Positions 36,675-46,128 of a DNA stretch of 64,000 nt are shown here, one piece after another. The DNA comes from SB11 sp964584305 (GTDB taxonomy: Bacteria > Bacteroidota > Bacteroidia > UBA8524): positions 62,001 through 126,000 of the forward strand of contig CAZOZL010000002.1 in assembly GCA_964584305.1 (NCBI GenBank), written 5' to 3'. Below the pieces are notes generated by a model. It made no database searches and was not told the origin of the DNA. It saw only the letters and a list, made by a program, of their open reading frames with translations. The position numbers and the translations under genes are program-made. Each line of letters starts with the position of its first letter. Positions within the stretch are counted from its first letter, which is position 1.

Positions 36675-38090
36675 TTAAAAAGTGGAATTGAAACGCAAAA
36701 ATAAGCCTCTTTGCCCTATATTGTTAAAAGAATATTCAAACGTTATCACCCTATCGTAATAAGTAACCAAATCTATGCCAATACCGTACCCGTTTAAATA
36801 GGTGTTGGCAAAGGTATTATCAGCGGTTGCGTTTGGGTTTTCTACATAGCCGCCATCGTAATATAATTTTATATAAGCGGCTATGGGTATGGTATTAAAT
36901 TTTTTAAATTTGGTAGTGTTTACTGTGTATTGCCTTTGTTCTAATATATTATACTTATACTCTACTTTACCCAAAGCGGCGTGTTGCCCATCAATAACAT
37001 TATACTCAAACCCTCTTACAAAATAGTTATATCCAAATGCTCTGTACAAGTTATAAGGCTGGTTGCTGGTGGATGAGTATTTTACTGCCCCCGAAAAACT
37101 TAAATAACTTTTGTGAGCTACTTTTTTATAATACTCGCCTAATAAACGAATGCGGTAAAACGGATTTTCTCCATCAAAAAAAGTATATCTACCCGCCTCT
37201 CCCGAAAACATAAACCCATTTAGCGCATATGGTCTAAAATCTCTAATATCATAGGTATAGCTGTAGGCAGTATATATAGTTTGCTGGTTGGTATTTGCAC
37301 TGCGAAAAAAATTGGGGTTTAAAGCGGTGGTTACTACTGTATCGGCAATTCTTAAATTATTATACTCGTTTATAAATCTATGCTGACTATATATCTTTTT
37401 TCTATAATTAAGTACTAATGCAGATTTGTACCTTCTAAAAAGAATATTATCAGGGTCTCTGTATTGCCTTAGTTTATTGTTTTCGGTTTTGTACCATACT
37501 TCTTTATTATCAGAGTAGGTAAAGTTAATAGCCGCACCAATGGTTAGTTTTTTATTAATATAAGGGAAGGTATAATCTAAAGATGCTTTTCTGGTAAATC
37601 CGCTTTGTAGGTTTACACGTATGGTTTCATTTCGTCCGCGTGTATTAAACCGTGTAATATTAACGCCGTAGTTCAGCCTATCTATCCTTTTGGTTTCCCA
37701 CCATTCGTTAAAATTTCTATCGCCCATTTCTAATATAGGTATTACAAAAAGATACCATCTTTCTTTTAAAAAGATGTTTATATCAGAAATGCCGAATGTA
37801 TCTTTCAGTTCAATTTCTATAACTACTGAGGTAAATAGTTTGAGGTTAAAAACCTGCCTCATGCCCCTATTGCGTAGCTTTTTGAGTTTACGCTTGCTAA
37901 GTGTATCTCCTTTAGCAAAAGTCAATTCTCTTAAAATTATATGTTTTTTGGTGAGCTTGTTTCCTTGTATATATATATTACCTACTATATAGGTACTATC
38001 GGCAATTGTATTCTGTGCCTTTAGCTGAGTTGTTGCCAACAAAACGAAAAGCCCCAAAAAGAAGGTGAACCAATGTTTTGGGTTGAACAT
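36675..38090 (-). CDS. POTRA-containing Omp85-like outer-membrane protein, short form
   Basis: The 471-residue protein has a signal peptide (FTFFLGLFVLLATTQLKA), a single POTRA domain (YIVGNIYIQGNKLTKKHIILRELTFAKGDTLS .. SVVIEIELKD, about 33-110) and a barrel (about 130-471) with an RGF-type loop-6 motif (NYFVRGFEYNVIDGQ) and the C-terminal strand EYSFNNIGQRGLFLRFNSTF ending in Phe. It resembles small TamA/BamA relatives whose clients or lipid substrates are unknown. Its ATG overlaps the stop of the CBS gene by one base (TAATG). Confidence 0.82.
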   Translation of the reverse strand: MFNPKHWFTFFLGLFVLLATTQLKAQNTIADSTYIVGNIYIQGNKLTKKHIILRELTFAKGDTLSKRKLKKLRNRGMRQVFNLKLFTSVVIEIELKDTFGISDINIFLKERWYLFVIPILEMGDRNFNEWWETKRIDRLNYGVNITRFNTRGRNETIRVNLQSGFTRKASLDYTFPYINKKLTIGAAINFTYSDNKEVWYKTENNKLRQYRDPDNILFRRYKSALVLNYRKKIYSQHRFINEYNNLRIADTVVTTALNPNFFRSANTNQQTIYTAYSYTYDIRDFRPYALNGFMFSGEAGRYTFFDGENPFYRIRLLGEYYKKVAHKSYLSFSGAVKYSSTSNQPYNLYRAFGYNYFVRGFEYNVIDGQHAALGKVEYKYNILEQRQYTVNTTKFKKFNTIPIAAYIKLYYDGGYVENPNATADNTFANTYLNGYGIGIDLVTYYDRVITFEYSFNNIGQRGLFLRFNSTF

Positions 38091-38752
38091 TAAATGTTTA
38101 AAAACTTCATCAATGAATCGTAACGGTTTTTCAAATCGTCAGAATCCACTTCTCGAAAATACGAAGCTAAAATGGGATAACCATACCGCTCAAAAGTAGC
38201 GATAACAGATTTTACATCAGTAGTGTTTAGTTTTATACTAATTTGTAGTTGGGTAGGCTCATTTGCCACAGTGTTAACATATAAGCTAAGTATTTTAGCA
38301 TTATTGTATTCTATTAGCCTTGAAATTTCGCTTAGTGAGTAGCTAATGGCGGGTACTTCAATAGTTATTATACTGCCTTGCTGGCTAAAAGCATTTAGCG
38401 AAGCCATATTGTTCACCAGCTCTTTTGCTGATATGATGCCTATAAATTTATCCTCCTTATCAACCACTGATATTGTAGATGAGCTTATCTCACTAAAAAC
38501 GGTAATAACATCAAAAAGATGTTGGTACTCGTACACTTTTGATACAACAGCCTTATTGGTATAAGCCATTATTGTTTCATTCTCGTTGGCTTCCAACAGG
38601 TCTGAAACTGCAACATAGCCTATATGTTTATCGGTATCTACTACGGGTAAAAAAGCAATATCAAACTCGTTTAATAGTTCTAATGCCTTTCCGCAATTAT
38701 CTGATTTTTTAAGAGGAAATAGCCGTTTTGATACTAATTCCTTAGCAATCAT
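38090..38752 (-). CDS. CBS-domain protein with C-terminal ACT-like domain
   Basis: This 220-residue cytoplasmic protein has two CBS motifs (KRLFPLKKSDNCGKALELLNEF .. IGYVAVSDLLEA, about 9-60, and VYEYQHLFDVITVFSEI .. FIGIISAKELVN, about 72-115), then an ACT-like beta-alpha module (about 130-200, NAKILSLYVNTVANEPTQLQISIKL). CBS pairs bind adenosyl ligands such as AMP, so it may sense energy charge; the target is unknown. It overlaps the hydrolase gene by four bases (ATGA) on one side and the POTRA-barrel gene by one base on the other, so all three are coupled. Confidence 0.85.
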   Translation of the reverse strand: MIAKELVSKRLFPLKKSDNCGKALELLNEFDIAFLPVVDTDKHIGYVAVSDLLEANENETIMAYTNKAVVSKVYEYQHLFDVITVFSEISSSTISVVDKEDKFIGIISAKELVNNMASLNAFSQQGSIITIEVPAISYSLSEISRLIEYNNAKILSLYVNTVANEPTQLQISIKLNTTDVKSVIATFERYGYPILASYFREVDSDDLKNRYDSLMKFLNI

Positions 38753-39531
38753 TTAGCAGACTCTGTGGTTTTGTTATACATTCTGTCTAAAAAACCATCC
38801 AAAATTATATTAAACTGCTCGGGTTGCTCCATCATGGGTGCATGACCACACTTATCTACCCAATGCAATTCAGCCTGTGGCATTAGTTCTAAAAATTCTT
38901 CGGCTACTTCGGGCGGGGTTACATTGTCGTCTTTTCCCCAAATTAAACACACGGGTACGTCTATCTTATTAAGGTCTTTACGCATATTGTGGCGTATAGC
39001 TGATTTCGCCATTGCCAAAATTTTCAGAATTTTCATCCTATTGTTAGTAATCTCAAAAACCTCATCTACTAACTCATCGGTTGCAGTTGCGGGGTCATAA
39101 AAAGTATATTCTACTTTTTTCCTCATATACTCTTTATCTCCCCTTTTAGGGTATGAACCTCCCATAGCATTTTCGTATAAGCCACTACTGCCCGTGAGCA
39201 CCATGCTATGAATTTTATCTAAATTTTTAAGGCTATATACCAAGGCAACGTGCCCGCCTAATGAGTTGCCCAAAACAGTCATTTTTGTATAGCCCATCTC
39301 TTTTACAAAACCTTCAACAAAGTTGGATAATCCCTTCACGCTGGTAGATAGCACTGGCATATCGTAAATAGGCATCATAGGAATAACTACTTTGTAGTTA
39401 CTGGAAAACCGCTCTATAACATCGCTCCAGTTGCTTAACGCACCGAACAAACCGTGCAAAAGCAATAGTATTTCACCTTCTCCCTCTTCAATAAACTTGT
39501 ACTCTCCTTGCTGTTTTAGGTTATACTCCAT
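38749..39531 (-). CDS. Alpha/beta hydrolase
   Basis: The 260-residue protein has the fold's landmarks: oxyanion region LLLHGLFGALSNW (about 24-36), nucleophile elbow LGNSLGGHVAL (Ser about 90), acid LIWGKDDNVTPP (Asp about 205) and His in DKCGHAPMMEQPEQ (about 238). The substrate is not evident; esterases, lipases and C-C hydrolases share this set. There is no signal peptide. It overlaps the CBS gene by 4 bases and follows the pabA-like gene by 38 bases. Confidence 0.88.
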   Translation of the reverse strand: MEYNLKQQGEYKFIEEGEGEILLLLHGLFGALSNWSDVIERFSSNYKVVIPMMPIYDMPVLSTSVKGLSNFVEGFVKEMGYTKMTVLGNSLGGHVALVYSLKNLDKIHSMVLTGSSGLYENAMGGSYPKRGDKEYMRKKVEYTFYDPATATDELVDEVFEITNNRMKILKILAMAKSAIRHNMRKDLNKIDVPVCLIWGKDDNVTPPEVAEEFLELMPQAELHWVDKCGHAPMMEQPEQFNIILDGFLDRMYNKTTESAK

Positions 39532-39569
39532 TACTATCTTCTTTATGAAAATACAAATATAGCCATTCG

Positions 39570-40157
39570 CTACTCAAATTCTAACGTTTTAGTATCCACT
39601 GTTACAAGCCAATTTCTAAGTAAGCTGATACCGTGCTGAGTTAAAACTGCTTCAGGGTGGAATTGCACCCCCCAAATGGGCAATATAGTATGCTTTATTG
39701 CCATAATTTCCTCACTTTCGGTCTTTGCTACAATTTTTAATGTCTTTGGCTTAATATCTACTAAAATTAATGAATGATACCTGCACACTTCAAATTTTTT
39801 TGGTAAAGTATTAAAAATCTCATCACCGTTATGTTCTATTAGTGATACTTTGCCGTGCATAGGATAGCTGGCTTTTACCAGTTTTGCTCCAAAAAACTCG
39901 CCCAAAGCCTGATGCCCTAAACAAATACCCAATATAGGATACCGCAAATAATAGTGCTGAATAATTGTATTTAAAATTCCTGCTGTTTGCGGGCGTTCAG
40001 GACCGGGAGACAGTACAATTTTATCAAAATTTAATTTATCTATCTCATCAATAGTAAGCGCATCGTTTCTTATCACTAAGCATTCTTCTCCCAGTTGCTC
40101 AAAATAATCTTTAAGATTATAGGTAAAAGAGTCGTAGTTATCTATCAATAAAAGCAT
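39570..40157 (-). CDS. Anthranilate/aminodeoxychorismate synthase glutamine amidotransferase subunit
   Basis: The 195-residue class I glutamine amidotransferase begins MLLLIDNYDSFTYNL and has the Cys nucleophile in LGICLGHQALGEFFG (about residue 80) and His/Glu in QFHPEAVLT (about 170-172). It supplies ammonia for anthranilate (TrpG) or 4-amino-4-deoxychorismate (PabA). No trp or pab partner is adjacent, which favours the folate role or a shared subunit; sequence alone does not settle it. Confidence 0.92.
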   Translation of the reverse strand: MLLLIDNYDSFTYNLKDYFEQLGEECLVIRNDALTIDEIDKLNFDKIVLSPGPERPQTAGILNTIIQHYYLRYPILGICLGHQALGEFFGAKLVKASYPMHGKVSLIEHNGDEIFNTLPKKFEVCRYHSLILVDIKPKTLKIVAKTESEEIMAIKHTILPIWGVQFHPEAVLTQHGISLLRNWLVTVDTKTLEFE

Positions 40158-40234
40158 ATTTGTAAAGTAATACTATTGCCTTGTGCAAAGTTTTGTAAAA
40201 TAAACGTTTAATACTATTATTACCGTTTGCAAAT

Positions 40235-40242
40235 TACTTTTG
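40235..40242 (+). promoter_or_regulatory. -7 promoter box (TACTTTTG) of the YfhO-like gene
   Basis: TACTTTTG lies 37 bases before the ATG at 40280 in the gap between divergent genes; no TTTG at the right distance was seen. Confidence 0.4.
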
Positions 40243-40279
40243 CCGTTGGCAATATAAAAATACTCACAACCAAAAAAAT

Positions 40280-42799
40280 ATGTTAAAGGAGTTTTACACA
40301 AAAAATAAGCAACACATAATTATAATTGCCCTTTTTATGGCAGTTTCATTAGCTTACTGCTTTCCCGTTCTTGAAGGGAAACGGCTAAATCAAAACGATG
40401 ATTTATCAGCAAAGGCACTAAATGTTGAGGCTGAAAAGTACCATAAAAAAACAGGTGAGTTTATTGGCTGGACAAATAGTATGTTTTCTGGTATGCCCAC
40501 ATCCGTAGGGTATAGTGGTCCTTCAAACTACTCTATTAATGTGGTGTACTTTTTTGCCAATGTATTTAAGGGTTTCTCTTTTGATGTGATTTTTTGGAGT
40601 TTGGTGGGTATGTATCTCTTGTTTTGTGCTTTGGGCATAAACCCCTGGCTGGGGGCATTGGGTAGTTTTATTTTCGCCTTCTCCTCCTTTAATATACTTA
40701 GCCTTGAAGCGGGACACGTCCAAAAAATGTTTAATATCAGTTTTGTCCCCTTATTATTGGGTGGCATATATCTTATATTTCAAAAACGATATGTATGGGG
40801 GTTTATAGCGGTAGCCTTTGGTGTTAACTATCAAGTGGGTTTAGCACATTACCAAATAACCTACTATGCCGCTATTGCGGGTATAATAGTGTGTATGTAT
40901 TACGGTACAAAGTGGTTACTTCAAAAACAATTTAAATCACTGGGCATAGCTATTGGGCTTTTACTGTTTGCTGCTATTTTAGGCAGTTTGCCCAACCTCA
41001 CTCTATTAAACACCTATTATGCTTCGCACGAAACTACACGAGGCGGTGCATCAGAACTAAGCGCACCCAAAGATGAACAAACCCAAAACGCTACAAAAAA
41101 TAAAGACGGATTAGATTACAGTTATGCTACATCGTGGAGTTATGGTGTACATGAAACTTTTACACTTTTAGTACCCAATGCATTAGGCGGTGAAGGCAAT
41201 AACCTTGCTTTCGATTTTGATAAAAGAGGCAATCCAAAACCTAAAAAAGAAAGTGAAACATATGCAGCCTTACAGCAAAATGTTACTGATAATAGCCAAT
41301 ACAGTCAACTGGCGGGTGCAGCAAGGGCATACTGGGGCGAACAGCCTTTTGTGGGCGGGCCTATATATTTTGGTGCCATAGTGTGTTTTTTAGCCATTTT
41401 TGGGCTGATAGCCTCAAAAAGAGAAGAAAAATGGTGGATACTTGCCATTACTATACTATTTCTTTTATTAGCATGGGGAAACCACTCATTTTTGTACCGC
41501 CTATTTTTTGATTACTTACCTGTTTTCAACAAATTTCGTACCCCATCAATGGCATTAAGCATTGTGCAAATTTGCTTTAGTTTGTTAGCTATTTTGGGCA
41601 TTGCCGAAATATTTAAAGCAAAGCAAGAAGATAAAGAACGGCTTCATAAAGTTTTACTTTATACGGGTGGCGGAATTGGGCTGCTATTATTAATAATGGC
41701 ATTTGCCCCATCTATGTTATTTAGCTTTACTTTAGATAGTGAACAGCAGTTGCCTAATTGGCTCATCTCTGCAATGATAGAAGATAGAGCAACACTAATG
41801 AAGGCTGATGCCCTACGCTCTCTAATATATGTTGGTTTAGCCTTTTCACTGTTTTTCTTTTACCTTAAAGGAAGTATTAAAAAAGTAAATACAGCACTAA
41901 TTATAGTAGCTGCTTTGGTGGTGGTTGATTTATGGAGTTTTGACCTTCGGTATTTAAACAAAGACAAGTTTAAAAGCTCAAGTAAAATTAAAAAATCGAC
42001 AAGTGCATCGCAAGCAAATTTACAAATAAAACAAGACCCTGACCCACATTTTAGGGTTTTAAATATGGGAAACCCATTTAATGATTATAAAACAAGTTAC
42101 CACCACCACTCCATTGGTGGCTATCACGGAGCAAAACTACGTAAATACCAAGAGTTGATTGAAGGACAAATAAATACCCTAAATCCATCGGTATTGGCTA
42201 TGCTAAATACAAGGTACATTATTGTGAATGGCGGCGGTGTTCAGCTTCCTCCAAAAAGCCCAATGGGCAATGCTTGGTTTGTAAAAAATATAAAAGTAGT
42301 AGCCAATGGTGATGCAGAAATGGCAGCACTAAATGTGGATAGTAGTGGTGGCTTTGAGCCTGCACAAGATGTTATTGTACAAAAGAAAAACCTACCTGAA
42401 AATTTGAAAGGGTTTCAACCGAAAAATGACCCCACTGCTAAAATATCGCTTATTCAATATGCACCGCATAAACTAAAATACAAATCAAACTCTACTACTG
42501 AACAAGTAGCCGTATTTTCAGAAATATACTACCTACAACCTGATGATGACGGCTGGAAAGCATATATCGATAATGAACCTGCGGAGCACTTTAGAGCCAA
42601 TTTTGTATTGCGTGCTATGAAAATACCTGCGGGCGAGCATACTATTGAGTTTAAGTATGATGCAAGCAAATCGCTAATGCGGGTAAAACTTTCGTTTGTA
42701 TTCTTCTTGCTATTAGTTTTAATAAGTGCAGGGGCTGTTTACCTCAAGAAAAAAGGAAAACTTAAATGGGATGGGCAAGAGAACCAAGAGTTAGAATAA
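40280..42799 (+). CDS. YfhO-family multi-pass membrane protein
   Basis: The 839-residue protein has a transmembrane N-terminal part with about a dozen helices (for example IIIIALFMAVSLAYCFPVL, about 14-32; LGIAIGLLLFAAILGSLPNL; ILAITILFLLLAWGNHSFLY) and a periplasmic C-terminal half (about 570-800) with a last helix (LSFVFFLLLVLISAGAVYL) before a charged tail. This is the YfhO plan; relatives in Firmicutes take part in glycosylating lipoteichoic acid, and the fold belongs with GT-C type glycosyltransferases. A role in adding sugars from a lipid carrier at the envelope is inference; glycosyltransferase genes lie immediately downstream. Confidence 0.85.
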   Translation: MLKEFYTKNKQHIIIIALFMAVSLAYCFPVLEGKRLNQNDDLSAKALNVEAEKYHKKTGEFIGWTNSMFSGMPTSVGYSGPSNYSINVVYFFANVFKGFSFDVIFWSLVGMYLLFCALGINPWLGALGSFIFAFSSFNILSLEAGHVQKMFNISFVPLLLGGIYLIFQKRYVWGFIAVAFGVNYQVGLAHYQITYYAAIAGIIVCMYYGTKWLLQKQFKSLGIAIGLLLFAAILGSLPNLTLLNTYYASHETTRGGASELSAPKDEQTQNATKNKDGLDYSYATSWSYGVHETFTLLVPNALGGEGNNLAFDFDKRGNPKPKKESETYAALQQNVTDNSQYSQLAGAARAYWGEQPFVGGPIYFGAIVCFLAIFGLIASKREEKWWILAITILFLLLAWGNHSFLYRLFFDYLPVFNKFRTPSMALSIVQICFSLLAILGIAEIFKAKQEDKERLHKVLLYTGGGIGLLLLIMAFAPSMLFSFTLDSEQQLPNWLISAMIEDRATLMKADALRSLIYVGLAFSLFFFYLKGSIKKVNTALIIVAALVVVDLWSFDLRYLNKDKFKSSSKIKKSTSASQANLQIKQDPDPHFRVLNMGNPFNDYKTSYHHHSIGGYHGAKLRKYQELIEGQINTLNPSVLAMLNTRYIIVNGGGVQLPPKSPMGNAWFVKNIKVVANGDAEMAALNVDSSGGFEPAQDVIVQKKNLPENLKGFQPKNDPTAKISLIQYAPHKLKYKSNSTTEQVAVFSEIYYLQPDDDGWKAYIDNEPAEHFRANFVLRAMKIPAGEHTIEFKYDASKSLMRVKLSFVFFLLLVLISAGAVYLKKKGKLKWDGQENQELE

Positions 42800-42807
42800 A
42801 CAAATAT

Positions 42808-44073
42808 CTATTTCTTAAAAATATCTTTATAAATAGCCTCTACCATAGGGGCTATTATTTTATAGTCGTAGTTGTTTATGGCTTTTTGTCTTGCATTATT
42901 TTGCAAAACCTGTGTTGTCTCGCTTTTTGTTAAGGTTTCTTCTATGCCTTTTGCCAAATCGGTTATATCCATATACTTTGCCAAGTAGCCGTTGCTTTTA
43001 TGGTTAATCAAATCGGGTATCCCTCCAACATTAAATGCCACAGAAGGCACACCGCAAGCCAAAGCCTCCATTATAGTATTGGGTAAGTTTTCTTCTAAAC
43101 TGGGCAATACAAATACATCGCTGGCATTATAAAAATCGATTATTCTTTTTTCATCCGTCAAATACCCAGTAAAAGTGTATGCAAAAGGCAAATCAAGGTT
43201 TATTGCCGTCTTTTCCTCCCCCATTACCAATAATTTAATTTTATCCTCCCAGTCAGGGTGTTTATTTTTTAGTAACCACAATGCTTTTCGCAAATATTCA
43301 AAACCCTTTCGGGCATTGCCTACATCAGCAGCTACAAAACTTATACAAATAGCATCAGTGGCTAATTTAAACTTATCCTTCGCCAGCCTTTTGTCATTAG
43401 GTGTAAAAACGGTAGTATCAATGGGATTGGGTATTACCTCCACTCTTTTGTTTTTGAGTAAGCCGCTTTTCTTAGCCCTTTCAGCCAGCCAGTTACTACA
43501 TGCTATAAAGGTGATATTTAGATTGGCATACGCTTCTTGTTTTCTTTGGTTTACTTGGTGTGAAATATCATTATCAGTGGGGTTTTTAAGGTAAAAACAG
43601 TTGCCGCATTGTTTTTTATAGTTTTCACAATCACGGCTATGGTGGCAACCGCCTGTCATAGCCCACATATCGTGCATTGTCCACACAATAGGCTTGTTTA
43701 GTGTTTTTAGTTTTTCAATATCCTCTATTGATAAAAAACCATTATTTATCCAGTGTAAGTGGATAATATCCGCCTGTTGTACCCATGCATTGCTTAATAG
43801 ATTATACCCTTGCGTTGCCGTAGAAAACCGAAACCTATCGTCTTTGTTTTTTACTTGAAACGCAAATCCCAACTTCTCCCAAGCTAATTTAGCCAAAGCT
43901 ATTTTTTTGTTAAAAAAATTTTCTGCCAGTATATAGATATCGTCATCATTGCCCTTTCCGTATAAATACATTAGCTGCGACTGTACACTAACAGCATCAA
44001 ATGCCTTGTGCAGCCTATGTGCAGCAACTCCTGCCCCACCTTTATCAAATGTATTTAGTAATATGGTTTTCAT
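42808..44073 (-). CDS. GT4-family glycosyltransferase
   Basis: This 421-residue GT-B enzyme has the N-terminal acceptor domain (LNTFDKGGAGVAAHRLHKAF, glycine-rich loop; IVWTMHDMWAMTGGCHHSRDCENY with several Cys) and the C-terminal donor domain with IDFYNASDVFVLPSLEENLPNTIMEALACGVPSVAFNVGGIPDLI (about 330-375), which holds the E-x7-E pattern of family 4. The Cys-rich insert CHHSRDCENYKKQCGNC (about 145-162) is typical of a subgroup of Bacteroidota GT4 enzymes. Donor and acceptor sugars are not deducible. It is convergent with the YfhO-like gene (8 bases apart) and divergent from the FkbM gene. Confidence 0.9.
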   Translation of the reverse strand: MKTILLNTFDKGGAGVAAHRLHKAFDAVSVQSQLMYLYGKGNDDDIYILAENFFNKKIALAKLAWEKLGFAFQVKNKDDRFRFSTATQGYNLLSNAWVQQADIIHLHWINNGFLSIEDIEKLKTLNKPIVWTMHDMWAMTGGCHHSRDCENYKKQCGNCFYLKNPTDNDISHQVNQRKQEAYANLNITFIACSNWLAERAKKSGLLKNKRVEVIPNPIDTTVFTPNDKRLAKDKFKLATDAICISFVAADVGNARKGFEYLRKALWLLKNKHPDWEDKIKLLVMGEEKTAINLDLPFAYTFTGYLTDEKRIIDFYNASDVFVLPSLEENLPNTIMEALACGVPSVAFNVGGIPDLINHKSNGYLAKYMDITDLAKGIEETLTKSETTQVLQNNARQKAINNYDYKIIAPMVEAIYKDIFKK

Positions 44074-44086
44074 TTTAATTGTAAAA

Positions 44087-44094
44087 CAAAGGTA
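44087..44094 (-). promoter_or_regulatory. -7 promoter box (TACCTTTG) of the GT4 gene
   Basis: TACCTTTG on the minus strand lies 13 bases before the ATG at 44073. No -33 match at N19-20. Confidence 0.45.
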
Positions 44095-44143
44095 AGTTTT
44101 CGACTAAAGATTCTTTTTTTATACTTAAATATTTTTCAAATAT

Positions 44144-44243
44144 TATATTTGAAAGAGAAACAATTAATGAATTAAAACTTTATCAAAGAATAAAAAATTA
44201 ATACAATTTTTAAGCCCTCTCCCTACCTGATAGGGCTTTTTAT
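44144..44243 (+). ncRNA. Candidate small RNA with its own promoter box and terminator
   Basis: In the gap between divergent genes, TATATTTG (44144-44151, a TAnnTTTG box) is followed by about 60 A-rich bases without a usable open frame and then by a hairpin, AAGCCCT / AGGGCTT around a 13-base loop (44212-44238), and CTTTTTATTT. No plus-strand gene lies upstream that needs this terminator (the previous one ends at 42799), and the fkbM promoter box comes after it. The unit would give an RNA of about 85-90 bases. No known family is recognised, and no -33 element is clear. Confidence 0.3.
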
Positions 44244-44257
44244 TTAGCTAATAGTGC

Positions 44258-44265
44258 TACTTTTG
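44258..44265 (+). promoter_or_regulatory. -7 promoter box (TACTTTTG) of the fkbM-like gene
   Basis: The box ends 7 bases before the ATG at 44273, so the transcript would have a leader of at most a few bases. It lies just after the hairpin of the candidate small RNA. Confidence 0.45.
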
Positions 44266-44272
44266 AGCCAAC

Positions 44273-45139
44273 ATGGGTGTATTTAGAAACGTTTACAGGG
44301 CAATACCCGCAAAGCAACCTTTATTTAGCTTCATAAAAAGTATAGTACCAATACCTTACTCGTTATACAAAAATTTACGTTTTAAAGGTATTATAAAAGT
44401 AAATACAAAAAATAACAGCTTCAAAGTACATACTGATTATGATAAGTATGTAGAAACGAAACTATTTTGGAAAGGTGTTGAGGCTAAGTATGAAAAAATG
44501 TCGTATCAGCTTTGGATGAACTTGTCAAAAAAGGCATCTGTTATTTTAGATGTGGGAGCAAATACGGGTATTTACTCACTAATCTCTAAAACAGTGAACC
44601 CAAAAGCATCCGTATATGGTTTTGAGCCTCTGCCTGATGTTTTTAAACAATTTAAAGCAAACGAAGACCTTAATAGCTTTGGCATACATTGCTTAGAATT
44701 AGCAGCAGCAAACCAAGATGGAACTGCTGATATTTATACCAACCCTGCTGAAAAACTATATACCTCTACCTTAAACAGTGAAAACACTGTTGAGAACTCA
44801 ATCAAAACCACTATAAAAACCATTACCCTAAAAACGTGGATTGAAGAAAACAATATCACTAAAATTGATTTAATGAAGGTGGATGTTGAAAGTTTTGAAC
44901 CACAGGTAATGCAAGGCATGGGCAAATATCTTAAACAGATGCGCCCCACAATGCTAATGGAGATTTTGAGTAATGAGGTAGGAAAAGAAGTAGAAAAGTA
45001 TTTAGAAGGATGTAATTACCTATTTTTTAATTTAGATGAGGAAACAAAACCAAAATTAGTACCTCATTTAAAAGCCGAAGGGTATTTAAACCACCTTATT
45101 TGCTCAAAAGAAACGGCGCAATATTTAGGACTATTATAG
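44273..45139 (+). CDS. FkbM-family methyltransferase
   Basis: The 288-residue protein has an N-terminal region of about 75 residues, then the SAM-binding motif ASVILDVGANTGIYSLIS (about 97-114), YGFEPLPDVFKQF (motif II, about 123-135) and the C-terminal IDLMKVDVESFEPQVMQGM (about 199-217), all characteristic of FkbM O-methyltransferases. Members methylate hydroxyls of sugars or polyketides. The gene is followed after 2 bases by a glycosyltransferase, so a role in capping or modifying a surface glycan is likely. Confidence 0.88.
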   Translation: MGVFRNVYRAIPAKQPLFSFIKSIVPIPYSLYKNLRFKGIIKVNTKNNSFKVHTDYDKYVETKLFWKGVEAKYEKMSYQLWMNLSKKASVILDVGANTGIYSLISKTVNPKASVYGFEPLPDVFKQFKANEDLNSFGIHCLELAAANQDGTADIYTNPAEKLYTSTLNSENTVENSIKTTIKTITLKTWIEENNITKIDLMKVDVESFEPQVMQGMGKYLKQMRPTMLMEILSNEVGKEVEKYLEGCNYLFFNLDEETKPKLVPHLKAEGYLNHLICSKETAQYLGLL

Positions 45140-45141
45140 TT

Positions 45142-46041
45142 ATGCTAAACACCCCCATACTTTTTTTAGTATTTAACAGACCCGAAGAAACGGCTACTGT
45201 TTTTGAAGCCATACGCAAAGCTGCCCCCAAACAGCTATTTGTATCTGCTGATGGTGCTCGACCTAATCGTTCTGATGATGTGGAGAATACAAAAAGGGTA
45301 AAAGAAATTATTGACAGTATTGACTGGGATTGCGAGGTGAAAACCAATTTTAGAGCCCACAATTTAGGCTGTCGCAATGCTGTAAGCAGTGGAATTACTT
45401 GGTTTTTTAGTCATGTTAGTGAAGGCATTATTTTAGAAGATGATTGCCTGCCCCACCCTACTTTTTTTAACTATTGCGAAACTCTTTTAGCATATTATAG
45501 AGGTAACGAAGATATAATGCACATTGGTGCAAATAATTTTCAAGATGGAGAAAGCCGAAGTGATGGTGATTACTATTTTAGTAAAATACCGCATATATGG
45601 GGTTGGGCAAGTTGGCGTAGGGCATGGCAACACTACGATGTGGATATGGTAGGGTTAGATGGTTTTATAAAAAATGAGTCGAAGCATATACCTTTTAAAA
45701 ACATTTTTGAACGAAGCTATTGGTTACAAACGTTTAAACGTGTGCAACTGGGCGAGATAAATACTTGGGACTATCAGTGGGCATACACTATACTGAAAAA
45801 TAAAGGCAAAACCATTATACCGAAAACTAATATAGTTACCAATATTGGTTTTGGAGATAAGGCTACACATACAGGAAATACTAACGATAGGCTGGGCAGC
45901 CTTGAAACCAGTGGTATTGAAAACATTAAACACCCCTCGCACCAAGATGTACACAACAATGCCGACTATTATTGGTATAAAAAAGTGATTCCTTGGCAAC
46001 TAAAATTGAAAAGTGCGGTGAAATTTTATTTAGGTAAATAA
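45142..46041 (+). CDS. GT-A type glycosyltransferase (nucleotide-diphospho-sugar transferase)
   Basis: The 299-residue protein starts at LNTPILFLVFNRPEETATVFEAI, a typical GT-A start, and has the acidic metal-binding motif GIILEDDCLPHPTFF (about residues 109-123) and PHIWGWASWRRAWQHYD (about 155-171). This set is seen in family 2-like enzymes of Bacteroidota, distantly related to the GNT-I fold. It starts 2 bases after the fkbM gene and so forms an operon with it; an upstream in-frame ATG at 45100 overlaps fkbM and gives an extension without family resemblance. Sugar specificity is not deducible. Confidence 0.85.
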   Translation: MLNTPILFLVFNRPEETATVFEAIRKAAPKQLFVSADGARPNRSDDVENTKRVKEIIDSIDWDCEVKTNFRAHNLGCRNAVSSGITWFFSHVSEGIILEDDCLPHPTFFNYCETLLAYYRGNEDIMHIGANNFQDGESRSDGDYYFSKIPHIWGWASWRRAWQHYDVDMVGLDGFIKNESKHIPFKNIFERSYWLQTFKRVQLGEINTWDYQWAYTILKNKGKTIIPKTNIVTNIGFGDKATHTGNTNDRLGSLETSGIENIKHPSHQDVHNNADYYWYKKVIPWQLKLKSAVKFYLGK

Positions 46042-46128
46042 CTACATTAACTTTGATTAATGATAAGGCTTGCATTATTTTGGCATCTTATTCGTTATAG
46101 TTTAAGCGTAAACAAGCATTTTTTTTTG

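Noticed and set aside
46060..46128. Longer start for the PorE-like gene, which would be another leaderless case (4 bases after TAACTTTG)
   Set aside because: The extension lacks signal character, whereas the Met at 46129 starts a normal lipoprotein signal; the box more likely serves a messenger with a 70-base leader.
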